DNA from: Amaurobius ferox
Lineage: Eukaryota > Arthropoda > Arachnida > Araneae > Amaurobiidae
Reading direction: 5' to 3'
DNA: 64,000 nt
NCBI GenBank assembly: GCA_951213105.1
Contig: OX578147.1
Coordinates: 125,395,642-125,459,641 of the forward strand
Position numbers and translations under genes: made by a program. Below are positions 44,370 through 55,319 of the stretch, one piece after another (positions within the stretch are counted from its first letter, which is position 1; every line of letters starts with the position of its first letter). Below the pieces are notes generated by a model. The model had not been told where the DNA came from. It saw only the letters and a program-made list of their open reading frames with translations, and made no database searches.

Positions 44370-45030
44370 AACAATGCTTCGCCGGCAAATTCGAGGCCAC
44401 TACGAACATATGAAGGAGGAGACTACGAGCATCTGAAAGAGGGCGTGCGGCCGAACTGTGTGAAGCTGGATGGACACACCGCCAAATCGCTCGGCATTTG
44501 GGTAGGAGCGATGCAGAAATTAGACGATGTTGGTATGAATGGGTCCGGAATGGCATATTTCAGAGGGAGTTATGGAGACTTGGGAGTTATGGAGACTTGG
44601 GAGTTATGGTCTGGGAGTTATGGTCTGGGGTGCCATTTCGTTTGATAGCCAGACCCCCTTTAATAGTCCTCCGTGGCACCATCGAAGTATAGCGCTACGT
44701 TGCCGACATTCTACGACCTGTTGTTTTGCCATTCCTTTCGCGACACCCCGGGCTAACTTTTCAGCAAGATAATGCTAGACCACACACGGCACACCTCTCT
44801 AAAGATTGTCTGCGTGCTTGCGACACACTTCTTTGGCCAGACGATCACATTCGGAATGAGATGGGACGTCGTCTGGGACCATCTCAGAATGTAGGTGAAT
44901 TAGCTCTACAATTGGAGGCCATTTAGATCGACATCCCTCAGAACACCATCCGGCAACTTTATGTATCATTGCCACGTCGGATTACAGCTTGTATCGAGGA
45001 CAGAGGTGGACTGACGCCATATTGACTAGC
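44370..45030 (+). pseudogene. Tc1-like transposase relic
   Basis: The pieces in order are a helix-turn-helix part (KSLGIWVG / GRSDAEIRRCWYEWVRNG, about 44480-44550), GVMVWGAISFDSQTP (about 44605), FLSRHPGLTFQQDNARPHTA (second catalytic Asp in QDNARPH, about 44735-44790) and a C-terminal part (VGELALQLEAIW, RRITACIEDRGGLTPY, about 44895-45025). A small tandem duplication of GAGTTATGG(A/T) units (44567-44630) and several frameshifts break it. The third catalytic region is rearranged around 44835. Confidence 0.75.
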
Positions 45031-45049
45031 TCAATTTGTGTAGCTTCTG

Positions 45050-45686
45050 TGAAACGTTTCTTGACTCAACACTTTAGTGACAGAATTATCTCCCGCCATT
45101 TCATGTTTCCGTGCCACCCAGATCCCTCGATCTCACTCCAATGGATTTCTAGCTGTGGGGATACATGAAATTCAAAGTGTATGCAGGCAATCCGCAAACT
45201 CTATTTGAATTGAAAGATGCCATCACAAGTGAGGTTCAACAGATTCCTCTTGCCACGATACGTGCTTCAGTGCTATCCGCAATCTATCGCATGCAAAGTG
45301 TCATCGTGTGTGAAGGCGAACACGTGAAAAATTTGTAAAACCCAAAATAAAAGGTTTTGTTTTTCTGTCGCTGGTCTGTTTTTATTGGTTGTTTTCACTT
45401 TAAGTCTATGTCTTGCGCCGGCGTTTTTTGTGTTGCAGGTATCGTTTCAACCCCATTTATGGTTTTTCACTCTGAAGATCACATTCCAATAAAAAATGTA
45501 GGTGTTGCCATTTGAAATTTTCGATATTGTGTCACTATCACTCTAACTGTGAGAATAGGACTGTTGCTTTTTCCCATAATTCTTGAGCGCATACCTTAAC
45601 ATACCTGCATCCAAATTTCTTTCCGTTTCCTTGAACGGTATGATCGCTAGGGGCTCATATATCTGCAAAGCGTTTTATAACCACCC

Positions 45687-45690
<4 letters not shown>
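45050..45690 (+). mobile_element. Mariner-type transposon relic, C-terminal end
   Basis: Decayed coding sequence includes SLDLTPMDF then LWGYMKFKVYAGNP (third catalytic Asp region, about 45125-45190) and a stop at about 45337. The sequence ends GGTTTTATAACCACCCTG-like at 45688 before TA, an inverted-repeat end. The matching left end was not found. The element was probably overwritten by the neighbouring Tc1 relic and microsatellites. Confidence 0.55.

Positions 45691-45780
<90 letters not shown>
45688..45780. repeat. (TA)n microsatellite between two mariner-type ends
   Basis: About 90 bp of TA repeats join ACCACCCTG on the left to CAGGGTGATT on the right. Since these elements insert at TA and leave TA, the run may have grown from their target sites. 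Confidence 0.85.
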
Positions 45781-45783
<3 letters not shown>

Positions 45784-46557
45784 GGTGATTCAAAAGTTTG
45801 GAGCAAAAGTAAAACGCGATAAAAAGAAATATCTATGGCTAAGAGAGACATGCGGTTTGCAGATTAATATTCACCGTGGTGGGGGATTTTGTACGGCATG
45901 AAAAAAAGTAGTTCAATATTTCGACACTAGGAGCACTGCTGCAGATAAAGCCATGGAGGTGACTTATGCATATTGCTCGCGCAATGCAAAATTAGTATCA
46001 GACAAAAGCATTATTGAATACCACCCCACACGACACGTCAACTGATGGAGTTGCTATGGTCAACGTTTGACGCCGATCGCCTACTGAGCAGGCATAGCAC
46101 ACATGAATGGCCTGCGAGATCCCCAGATCTCACACCCTGTGATTTCTGGCTGTGGGGATACCTAAAATCACGGGTCTCTAGAGGAAATCCTTAGTCCTTA
46201 CCAGCACTGAAAGATGACTTAAGGCAGGAGGTAGCAGCCATTCTCGTTGATATGCTGTTTCATGCTGTATCAGCCGTAATACCACGAATGCACTCAGTGT
46301 TGGAATGTGGTAGAGGACACATTGAACACTTGCAGCTGTAAATCATGTTGAACTAAAATATCGCATTTCACAATTATTACCTCGCATTGTTTTCTTTGCA
46401 GCAGTGTTCCCTAGTGTCGAGATTTTTAACTATTTTTTTTTCATGGCATACAAAATCCCCCACCACGGTGAATATTAATCTGCAAACCGCATAGCTCTCC
46501 GACCCATAGATATTTCTATATCGTTTTACTTTTGCGCCGAACTTTTGAATTACCCTG
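45781..46557 (+). mobile_element. Internally deleted mariner-type element with ~170-bp inverted ends
   Basis: The ends CAGGGTGATTCAAAAGTT and (reverse complement of the right end) CAGGGTAATTCAAAAGTT begin inverted repeats that match through TTCACCGTGGTGGGGGATTT to ACACTGCTGCA (45781-45950, 46392-46557). TA is on both sides. The centre keeps only the C-terminal transposase end (PDLTPCDFWLWGYLKS, about 46123-46170, up to LQL-stop at 46341). Confidence 0.82.
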
Positions 46558-46559
46558 TA

Positions 46560-47413
46560 TACAGTGTGTTTCAAAGCTAAAGAAACAAACTTTGAGGAAT
46601 GATAAAACTCATCGAAATAAACACTTTTCATCACAGACTAATATTATACAGACCTGCCACTCTCGATAGTTTCGTTTTCGCGGCGGCCATTAGAGATTGA
46701 TCAAAATGAGGGTTGGCGCGCTCTTGGCGATGGTCTGGTTTGGTCTGAGCGCTTGGCGATGGTCTGGTTTGGGTCCAAGACGATTTTCAATGTTATAACT
46801 CTGTAGCATGCATTGTAGCGTGGTTTGAGTAACGTGCAGAAGGATTATTTGTTAAGTGATTAGATCATTTCAAGAAATGAGTTGAAAAAAGAAAACTGGT
46901 TGCGTTACAGGGTATGTAATTTATTTTTATTAAAATTGAAATAATATTAGTTATCACCATCCTATAGACTGAAAATATTATATAATATTTCAGTCTTTTG
47001 AGTATGTTAGCTTGTAATTTTTTGTGCATTATGTTTTACAGTGAGACAATGCAATGCGTCTATTTTTTAATCCATTTTGATTATTTGAATGAAATATATA
47101 ACTATGTTTATTTAAATTTACTGAAACTAATGAATATATTTATGTTGCAGGTTAATGTATTTTTAAATCCTGATCCTTTCTATAGTTTCAAAAATTATAA
47201 AAGTACAGTCCTGAACATTTTTTTCCCTGCCCGCTTTTGAAAAAAAAAATCGCCAAGCGAGCGATAACGCGCCAAATCTGGCAGACGTATTTTGTTTACA
47301 TCGTACTTCAGTTGGTCCATCTCACTAGCGCTAGTGTCTATGCGACATCCCATGTTAAAATTGTTGCCATAGGGTCCTATGGGAGTGAACCTTTTGAATA
47401 TAGTATTCTGTGG
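46560..47413. other. Mixed repeat debris
   Basis: It starts with TACAGTGTGTTTCAAAGC, which looks like another transposon end without a partner. A GGCGATGGTCTGGTTTGG duplication lies at about 46725-46770. No gene is recognised. Confidence 0.35.
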
Positions 47414-47831
47414 ATTGCATGGTCGCAAGTGAAGCGGTTACGCTCTAGAGGGTGCTAGAGGTCTCTTTCGGGCACCCGTAAACTGTGCTTATAAAAGTGG
47501 TGGTTTCCGCATGTAAGGTTATTTGTGACTTAGAATGGATCGGTATACCAATGTGGAGAAGTTGGACATGAATTTTGTCTACGGTCTCGCCAAAGGTAAT
47601 GGCAGGGAAGCGCAAGAGCTTTACCGAGGACGCTTCCCCAACAGGCGTGTTCCCTCAAGGGGAAAGGGGATCCTTCAGTGGTGCCATGCATTTGTTTTGA
47701 CCTAAATAAAGCTTCGTTTTGATGTTTCGTGCCTGTCCTGTTTTTGAATTTTGTAAGACTGCGCGTGTGTGTATGTGGAGAAATGGAAAGCGCCCTCTAG
47801 CGCGTAACCGCTTAACTTGAGGCCATGCGAT
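47414..47831 (+). mobile_element. Internally deleted transposon with DUF4817-type N-terminal fragment
   Basis: Imperfect inverted ends of about 43 bp (left GCGGTTACGCTCTAGAGGGT, right as the reverse complement GCGGTTACGCGCTAGAGGGC) enclose 330 bp. Inside is a 56-codon frame from 47535 to 47705. Its first ~40 residues (YTNVEKLDMNFVYGLAKGNG, EAQELYRGRFPNRRVPS) match the helix-turn-helix domain that opens many arthropod transposases, and then it runs into unrelated sequence. The catalytic domain has been deleted. Confidence 0.75.
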
Positions 47832-49299
47832 GATTAGGTCATCACCATCAATAATCGTCAATGGAGCGTTTGCATCTCCCGTAAATTCGATCTCCTCCCC
47901 GCTCTGGACATGATCCATTCTGAATAGAGGAAAATGAATATTTTGCGATGGGTTGAAAAAAAAATTCCGCGGAGACATTATGGCTTTTAGATGCAGCAAC
48001 TGGCGTATGAGGAAGGCACAGTTTGAGGAAGCATGCTGCATCGAGCAAAATGCGGGTCTTTTAGAACAATGGTTGATACCTACTGTCCACACATTGAAGA
48101 TATATAGCAAAACAATGCACTAGAGACGCAACGTTTGAAAAATCGGTTTCCAGTGCGTATTTGAGGAACATACCAAACGCAGTGCACGACGTGCAATGCG
48201 TTCTAAATCCTCAATGGGTGGTGAGGCCTCTGAACTGATTTCTCATTTCGACAACATCTACAAGCCACGTCCTGTACTGGAACAACATACAACCAAAATA
48301 ACGTTGAACATTATAAAAATCAGACATTCATCCAACAAATTCGATGTGGGGATAAGTGCCCCGGCACAGGCGCCCCGAAATGTTTCGTCTTGGATTTCTC
48401 ATTTGGGGGGATTTAGGTCAGGGGGTGTCAAACACAATCTTGTAAATTGCCATTTTTTCCTTCAAAGTATATCAGTGGGCCGGGATTCAATTAAATACTT
48501 ATTTTATATGAAAAAGCTTTTATTTAAATTTAATGTATGCGACAAAATTAAAATAACATTAAGTCATAATGGTTAAAAACAGCGCGTTATTTCCAAGATC
48601 GAGACACTTGACCTTTTTTAGCTTTATTATGTCATCGATGTTTAGTGTCAAAGTGGTTATACTGATTTTAAGAATTAACTGAAGATGCTCATCTGTAAGA
48701 TATTGAGATTTATTAATATTGAGATATATTCAAAACTATTTTTGGTCGTGTTAGTCGCTCTGCCGAGTTATGACCGAATCTACTACATAGAAAAAACAAT
48801 CGCAGTGCGAGATTCTTACGTTAAGCTGTTAAAACAGGCATAGGTCGATATGATATTATTTTGTGACAGACATAAGCACGTGTTCAATAGGTATCTGTAA
48901 TCTGTACCCATATATATTCAATGCATAAAAACTATTCACCACCTTTCAGTACTGCTAATTGAGGTCGCGGGCCATATCTTTGACAGGCCTGATTTAGATT
49001 CAAACTGATTGTTTGCGAAGGATTGTGTGCTTTTTCAGTTCTGTGCGATTGTTGATTCAGTTGATCGTCACGATGCTCGCAATTTGTTATTGAAAGTGAA
49101 GTGATATTTATGTTTTGTTAATTTTTTCTTATTTCAAATAGTTTAGATACTTCATTTCAGATAGTTGATTTTCACAATATTTAGTATATAAAGCGTTCTT
49201 TTGTGAAGAAATATATATTGTACTGAGAATTTAAAGCAAAGTACTTGGGTGGTGAGACATTTTGATGCATTTGAAACATGGTTTTCTCTGCAAAACGCT
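47832..49299. other. Unassigned sequence
   Basis: Open frames near 47920-48110 and 48196-48576 show no domain I recognise, though the G+C is higher than in the introns, so transposon debris is likely. A short GC-richer block (CCCCGGCACAGGCGCCCCG) lies at 48359. No RNA gene is seen. Confidence 0.3.
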
Positions 49300-49860
49300 T
49301 AACTTTTGCGATTTGTTTAAGTTCTTGTTACTTCTGTTGATTTTATTCAAAGAGGAAAAATGGGCAGACCTTCTTTATTCGATAGAGTCATTCATAGCTG
49401 CTTGCATTGCCAACGCAATACTGATTGCTTTTTGAAAAATTAATTTCGATTCGGCAAGCAATTTCCTTAAATTTAACTCGTTTTAACGCTTTCTACAATT
49501 CTGTCACTCAATCTATCTTTTACATCAGATCCGAAATTATAATTAATTGAAAGCCTCCATGAAGAAATCAGGTGAAATGGTTTTATTTCCGGGCCGTTTA
49601 CGTTGGTTAAAATGGCATCGTTCATTCGTGATAATCGGAATTAGATCAAAGTGTTCGTTCGAAACTTTGACTAATTCTGCATAACTCTTCGTAGAAGGTT
49701 TTGTTAGTGTCTCTAAATTTCGCAACACATTGTAAGGTTATCGACCAATTGCAGTTAGCAAAATCACTGTTTTCTGCTTATCATCGGTAATAAAATTTAC
49801 TTCGTCGTAGATTTCATTTTTTTTTAACGAAGACCATGGTTCCAATTTGGAATTAAATTA
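49300..49860 (-). pseudogene. gag-like relic of a gypsy-type LTR retroelement
   Basis: On the minus strand the pieces in order resemble the capsid part of arthropod gypsy-type gag: a TDDKQKTVILLTAIG segment (about 49770), NLETLTKPSTKSYAELVKVS (about 49670-49720), an RKLLAE segment and an IALAMQAAM segment (about 49390-49465). Stops and frame changes separate them. No LTR, protease or polymerase part was found nearby. It is an old, dead fragment. Confidence 0.6.
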
Positions 49861-50149
49861 ATATATTTTTCCGTTTAAATTTGCCATGTAAATTGCACAT
49901 GAGACACAAAAATAATTTAGAAACAATTTCTACTTATAAATCAAAACAGTTCATTTTTCGGAAATACTGCTTTCGATTTCAAACGCCAAAGTTATCTTTC
50001 TAAAATAATTGAACAAAAATGTCCAGCTGTCTTGTTGTCAGAATGAGGTTTAAAGACTTGCATGAGTTAAACATATTAGTCTCAATAAGTAGAGTATATA
50101 TTTTAAGAGAGTATGAGATACAGAGCATCGCGTTGCATCACAGCCAAAA

Positions 50150-50542
50150 ACGTCAACAAACTCAGTTCAAACCGTGCTGAAAACACCGGTTCTCGTTAGA
50201 TCACCGAAGTCAAGCAGCATCGGGCGCGGATAGTACTTGGTGGGTGACCACCTCGGAACACCGCGTGCTGTTGGCCATCTCGGGTGCGGTATCCCCGTGG
50301 TTTGCGCGCTAGATTTGCACGCTACCACAAATGCCGCCGTGTTCATGCGGAGTACGATCACGTTAAACATGTGGGTCCGTAAGTCCTTCCGAGAGGTTGG
50401 TGGTAGGGGAAGGAGGGTACGGTCTCTGTGGATGCCTCCCCCACTGGGTTCCGGTCTAAATTGGGTGGCACTTCCCGGCCGTCCATACAGTTACCTTACA
50501 CCTTTCTGGTAGGTCGGACGGTCTGGGTCTCAACAACAACAA
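50150..50542 (+). mobile_element. Composite SINE: 5S rRNA + tRNA-like + shared body and tail
   Basis: The 5S-derived head (about 50171-50277) has ACCGTGCTGAAAACACCGG, GATCACCGAAGTCAAGCAGC and TACTTGGTGGGTGACCACC. The tRNA-like piece (GGTATCCCCGTGGTTTGCGC) has the same B-box-area loss as the copy at 39 kb. The body has GATCACGTTAAACATGTGGG and CCCCCACTGGGTTCCGG, and the tail ends GGTCTGGGTCTCAACAACAA. The very start of the 5S part is missing or altered and no clear target duplication was found. Two copies sharing one junction show a real family. Confidence 0.85.
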
Positions 50543-50869
50543 CCCGTCTTGTCGGATTTCTGATCGAAATGCCCTGTTTCTGGATCACGCTTCCATCTAA
50601 AAGCAGCACAGTAAAATGTTGGACACCTCCCTAAATTGGACGCTGTTCCCTGGAACAGAAAAAAGTTTCAACTCTGTAACTTGGACATCTCTATCTTGTA
50701 AGTTTGACGCTGTTTGTATGCTAACTTGGACATGTTCCCTTATAACGTGTTTGGATTTTTGAAATGGACTCTTACTGTAAAAAGGGGAATTTTTATTATG
50801 CTTCACCCCTCTGCACCTATTGAAATGCCTTGGATGGAATGAGTGAGTCAGGTCTTTAAAGGGTAAAAA

Positions 50870-52530
50870 CCAAAGAACTGTTGAAACTCCAAAGGAAAGT
50901 CTGTTGGCACTAGCACAGAGGGAAAAAGACGTTGCAAGCCACAGGATGAAGGGGATGCAATTGGTCAGAGTTTTTCCTTTACTGAAATCCTATCCCAAAA
51001 ATCTCATTTTAGTCACTTTGTGCACTCTAGAAAGGTAACTGTGATTTAAGTGAAGTGCACATTTAAATCTAAATTGTTAACATTGAGCAAACGCAAATAC
51101 TTTAATTTAACCATTGATAAGAAAATAATAATTATTGATTAGTTGGATGAAGGTGATAGCTGTAGAAAGTTAGCAGAAGAGTTCGACAACTCAAAATCTT
51201 CTATTTCCAACATAAATAACACACAAAACATCCTATATCAAAAATGCATGGGAAACTAACTACTCTGGAACAAAAAAAAAAAACAATTTGTAGAATATCA
51301 TATGAGGATTTTCATGAGAAGTGTTTCCATTTTATCAGTGTTGTCGAGTAAAGAATATTCCAATAAATGGTCCACTTCTTCAGGAAGAAGCAAGAGAAAT
51401 TGCTTCAGAGTTAAAGATGGAGTCATTTTCTGAAAGTAACGGATGGCTGGCGTCATTTCGGAAGCAAAACAATATCAGTTTTAAAAATATTTGGGGTGAA
51501 TGAGCTGGTGCTAATGTGCAAGTTGCAGAAGACTGGAAAAGTAAACTCTCGAGTCTAACATCGGAGTATGATGAAGACAACATTTTTAACTCTGATGAAA
51601 CTGGCCTATTTTTTCGGTTCTTGCCTACACGTTAATAGGTGGAAAAAGTTGAAGCGTGCAGAGGTTGGAAAAGTCTAAAGAAAGGATCACAGTTTTGTAC
51701 TGCAGTGCTTGAGGCAAAAAGTTTAAGCCTTTGGTAACAACAATGTGAAAGTAAACAGAGTTCCTGTAATATGGTGATAGGAGAAGAATGATGACTGTTC
51801 GATGACTGTTGCAATATTTTCAGATTGGTTAATTGAAACCAACAAAAATGAAACATGCAGCAACAAAAATTTCTTATTTGTTGATAATGCAACAAATCAT
51901 GCAGATTTGAAGTTATCAAACATCACAATATAATTTCTGCTTCTTAATTTAATTCAGCCACTAGAATTTAATTCAGCTACTAGAAAGGAATTATTCTGGC
52001 CTCAACGTTATTGTGCAGGAAACAGCTCATGTGGAATCTTATCAATGCTGCATAAAATTGTGAGGATGGAACAAAATTTATGAAACACGTTTCAGTCCTA
52101 GATGCAGTTCAGTAGATTTATGAAGCGTGGATAAATTTATCTGAAAATACGATTGAAGTGCTTCAAGTATGTAGACAGTTGTTATGTAATCTAAGCTTTT
52201 CGGAGAATCAAGTCATAGACAGCTTAGAGCAGGAGTCACTAGAGGAAGAATTAAATTGCCTTCCTGAAATGTACAGATAATTGTCCGATGCTGGTTAAAA
52301 TTTTGTATTTACTGATCTTTTAAAGACTCATGATACTGAATGTCCATCTGTAGCTACATAGAGCAAGAACGAATATGACAGCCTTTTTTCGCGGGAGGCA
52401 GAAAGAAAAGGAACATCTGTGGAATAACCTTCTACACATGAAAGTGCAATGCAGTATGTTAAGAAATTAGAGCTGTATGTTTTTATGCAAAATTATGAAC
52501 TCATTGACGCTGTGTTCAATCTCTACTGTA
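50870..52530 (+). pseudogene. Tigger/pogo transposase pseudogene
   Basis: Order of pieces: an N-terminal psq-type helix (LDEGDSCRKLAEEFDNSKSS, about 51145-51200), the CENP-B HTH part (EEAREIASELKMESFSESNG then WLASFRKQNNISFK, 51380-51490), the start of the DDE domain (AEDWKSKLSSL, IFNSDETGLFFR with the first catalytic Asp, about 51525-51620), a KSKERITVLYCSA segment (about 51670), LLIMQQI/LFVDNAT (second Asp area, about 51875) and a C-terminal AMQYVKKLELYVF piece (about 52450). Many stops and frameshifts mean no activity. Confidence 0.75.
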
Positions 52531-52727
52531 AAATAAAAAGACGGTGGTCATCCAGAAACACGAAAAGGTCGATTCTGCAAAGTATTTTTCCAAACAGTAG
52601 AAATGATTACTGCACCAACTTGACTGTATCAACTCATCTTAAAATATGCGTAATTGTTATGAAATTAAGTGTATATATGCAGTTTTCTTGAATTACACTG
52701 TATATGTATTTTTTTACCAGGAATTTC

Positions 52728-52856
52728 ACTGTAAGCACAATGCTTCTGTATGCACTGTAAGCACAATGCTTCTGTATGCACTGTAAGCGCAATGGTTCTG
52801 TATGCACTGTAAGCACAATACTTCTGTATGCACTGTAAGCACAATGCTTCTATATA
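52728..52856. repeat. Minisatellite, 26-bp unit, five copies
   Basis: The unit CACTGTAAGCACAATGCTTC plus TGTATG is repeated five times with few changes, inside the right part of the Tigger element. The small open frames across it on the minus strand (repeated AYSAYRSIVLTVHTE-like peptides) are a by-product. Confidence 0.9.
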
Positions 52857-53056
52857 CTGCATTGGTTAGTGATTTTGTAATAACATTTTCAGTATTTAAT
52901 AAAAACCATCTGTATATTATTACTTTCCGCATGTTATAAAGAGATGCTTTACGTAAGGACAAACAAAATATCATCATATTGTCAATGTTGGACACCACCT
53001 TAAGTTTAGCACGTTTAGGGGGAACTGGAAGTGTCCAACTTACACAGGTTTAACTG

Positions 53057-54051
53057 TATATACTATGTGAACACAGTATTCAAAGTTGTAAATATCGAGA
53101 CTGTTTGAATATTCCAAAAGCATAGTTTCAGTTGATTAATTTTGCAGTTAATGCTAAAATTGTGTTTCATGTAAAAGTAGTATAGATCTGTGTATATAAC
53201 AGTACCCAAAATTGCAAGTACAAGGCTGTTACTGGAAATCGTTAATGAAAATTGAAAAAGTATAGTTTACAATTGATCCATTTTTTGCAATAATTGCTGA
53301 TATTGTATTCCATCTATAAGCAGAGTACAGGGTATTCCAAAAAGTGGTAAAAAGCCTAATTTCCTTAAATTTTGATCCTAGACATATACTTGCAAAAGGC
53401 TTTTAAAATAAGGCGCATTTTTATGCAAACAGTTTCAATTCTGTGAGTAGTATATCTATAAATATTCAAAATCTAACGTTTTACACTGGCCTTGTGAAGT
53501 AAAAACTCCAGCTAGAAAAATATCGTTTAAGCCTTTATCAGTTAAAAACCGAATGTCCAAAATTCTTAAAACAAAAAGTTACGAAAATATTAAAAAAAAA
53601 AGGATTTTCTAACTTTGGACTTTATCATGTTTATTACAGACTTAAATTTAAGACTTTTGAGGACAGATTTAGTGTTCACTTACCAAACCAAAAATTGTTA
53701 AAGCTGAGATAAGAAATTTGCACATTTTATTTATTGCAATTTAGAAATTCACTATTGGAGTTAAAAATGTTTTTATTTGCTATATTTGTCAACCATCGCC
53801 ATCAATGCTAATGAATCTTCGTATTCATCTTAAAATATTTCTGAGTGCTTGCTACCTTTCATCCCAGATGACTTTATAAAATTTTCAACCATCCACTTTT
53901 ATTATATAAAATGAAAATGTAAAGAAAAAAAAAATACTTTTTTTTTTCGTTTTAGTACATTTTAAAATAAAAGTGGGGATCCTACAATTTGATTTCTTTC
54001 TTGCTTGTTTTCTTTCCTTGAATATAGCAAAATAACAGTTTTAGATGATCA
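53057..54051. other. AT-rich spacer between Tigger and the receptor gene
   Basis: At 53327 ACAGGGTATTCCAAAAAGTG resembles the end of a mariner-type element, but no partner was found before the receptor gene. Otherwise no gene or repeat. Confidence 0.4.
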
Positions 54052-54057
54052 TTTATT
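54052..54057 (-). terminator. Candidate polyadenylation signal of the receptor gene
   Basis: AATAAA on the minus strand begins five bases after the TAA of the receptor frame. It is close to the stop, so it may be used for a very short 3' UTR or be chance in AT-rich DNA. Confidence 0.35.
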
Positions 54058-54062
54058 GCAAA

Positions 54063-55130
54063 TTAGTTCTGAGGTTGAATTCCATCTAAGAGCAGTATAT
54101 ATGTAAGTACAGTACCAAAATTTGAAAGAATTAAGATTTTTCGAATAGGAACAAACTTCCAGACAGTCATTGATATGCCCTCCTTACATAAAGCCAAAAA
54201 TCTTTCTTGAAAGAATTTTTGATTGCTTTCTGGAAGATATTGGGAAATTTCCCATAATTCTTTTGTCGCTTCTTTTACTGAAGAAGCTGAAAAAATCATA
54301 ATGGTATTACAAATACTGTTCAGGCAGAAACCCAACCATACAAATATCAAGTCAGGTATATCGACGATACCATGTTTTACTCTCAATATAGCAAAATACA
54401 TCAAAGTGCCGTTATATATTACTGCAACGAAAATTAAAATGCACAACTCATTATCGATATACATGGCTTTTCTTTTCAAAATCAAGAAATGGTTTTGTAG
54501 AAGTTGATAGTCTAAGATACAGGTACAAGTCATGTATTTAATAACATCCAAAATATTCTGTTGTAAATGAAAACATATCAAGGAATAAGCTGTAACAAAG
54601 GTATTCATTGACAGCATTAAACTGTTATTAATCAAAATATATATTGTTTGCATTACTTTAGTGATTGTTATATTTTGTGTAGGCATAAAGAATAGGAATG
54701 ATGATTCACAATATATAAGCCAAATTACAGAACAAATGAGTTTTAGAATATGTATGAACGCCAGTAGAATAATCCAATTGTATATCCAGCGCACAAAATT
54801 ATCTGGAGATACTTCACGATGTATGCATTTCAACATAACTTTTACTTGGTTTATTTTTACATTAAGAATACAACGGTTGAGTGTCATGATCAAGAACATA
54901 ACTGCAGTTGCTCGAACTTCGGCTGTAGTGGCAATTGTGCAGAAACCAATTATAAATGCCACTTGTAAAATTGAAATAAAATGAATTACAATTTTCTGTA
55001 AGTATACTATCAACATGGGATATTTTTGCCGAGGATTTGGCGAAATTGAAGGCCAAATTAAACTACAATTAAAAAGCAGGTATATGAGTTTACGCGACAC
55101 ATAAAGTTTTGCTGTCTTAGACACTGCCAT
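54063..55130 (-). CDS. Gustatory-receptor-like seven-transmembrane protein
   Basis: A 355-residue intact frame for an insect-type gustatory receptor (7tm_7 family), a ligand-gated ion channel in chemosensory neuron membranes. Hydrophobic segments lie at about residues 38-66, 73-92, 115-140, 158-188, 228-249, 259-282 and 331-349, giving seven membrane spans with no signal peptide. The signature near the C-terminus is present: TVWKFVPIRKILILSNFGTV leads into TYILLLDGIQ (T343, Y344), close to the TYhhhhhQ motif of the family. Length is at the short end of the usual 350-450. The ATG at 55130 is the first one after an in-frame stop about 20 codons upstream. Family members often have introns before the last ~100 codons, but none is needed here. 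The ligand cannot be predicted. An extra upstream exon or a recent loss of expression cannot be excluded. Confidence 0.82.
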   Translation of the reverse strand: MAVSKTAKLYVSRKLIYLLFNCSLIWPSISPNPRQKYPMLIVYLQKIVIHFISILQVAFIIGFCTIATTAEVRATAVMFLIMTLNRCILNVKINQVKVMLKCIHREVSPDNFVRWIYNWIILLAFIHILKLICSVIWLIYCESSFLFFMPTQNITITKVMQTIYILINNSLMLSMNTFVTAYSLICFHLQQNILDVIKYMTCTCILDYQLLQNHFLILKRKAMYIDNELCILIFVAVIYNGTLMYFAILRVKHGIVDIPDLIFVWLGFCLNSICNTIMIFSASSVKEATKELWEISQYLPESNQKFFQERFLALCKEGISMTVWKFVPIRKILILSNFGTVLTYILLLDGIQPQN

Positions 55131-55319
55131 ATTTAGTCCTTGATATTTTTCTTTTCTAGTATGTTTAAAAATAAATGTTAAAACAATTTAGTAGGGTTTA
55201 AGATGTTACAAATTATTTTATGATAAGGTCTCTATATATATTTAAATAATTATAAATTCTTTGTCAATAGAATTATGTTTCAATCAAGTTATATCCAAAT
55301 TATTAGCAACAAAGCTTAG

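Larger units (their letters stand above)
50609..53056 (+). mobile_element. Tigger/pogo element, decayed
   Basis: The left end CAGTAAAATGTTGGACACCT and the right end (reverse complement CAGTTAAACCTGTGTAAGTT, then GGACACTTCC) are related inverted repeats, and the left one seems to have lost a few bases. Related GGACA-type words occur subterminally at both ends. The interior holds a broken CENP-B/pogo-type transposase and a minisatellite near the right end. Confidence 0.75.

Noticed and set aside
44353..44556. Minus-strand frame over the Tc1 relic
   Set aside because: It is antisense to the recognisable Tc1 helix-turn-helix region.
45583..45822. 79-codon frame with a YIYIYI run
   Set aside because: It translates the TA microsatellite and transposon ends.
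47655..48110. 151-codon minus-strand frame
   Set aside because: It crosses the inverted end of the deleted transposon and unrelated flanking sequence. No domain is seen.
50171..50277. 5S rRNA gene
   Set aside because: It is only partly intact, continues directly into SINE sequence without a T-run terminator, and matches the 39-kb SINE junction. It is a 5S-derived SINE head.
52728..52856. CRISPR-like array
   Set aside because: The units are contiguous, without distinct spacers, and the genome is eukaryotic.
52634..52998. Repeated-peptide frames on the minus strand
   Set aside because: They result from the 26-bp minisatellite inside the Tigger element.
54223..54984. Plus-strand frames opposite the gustatory receptor
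   Set aside because: They are shadows of the receptor coding strand with no domain.
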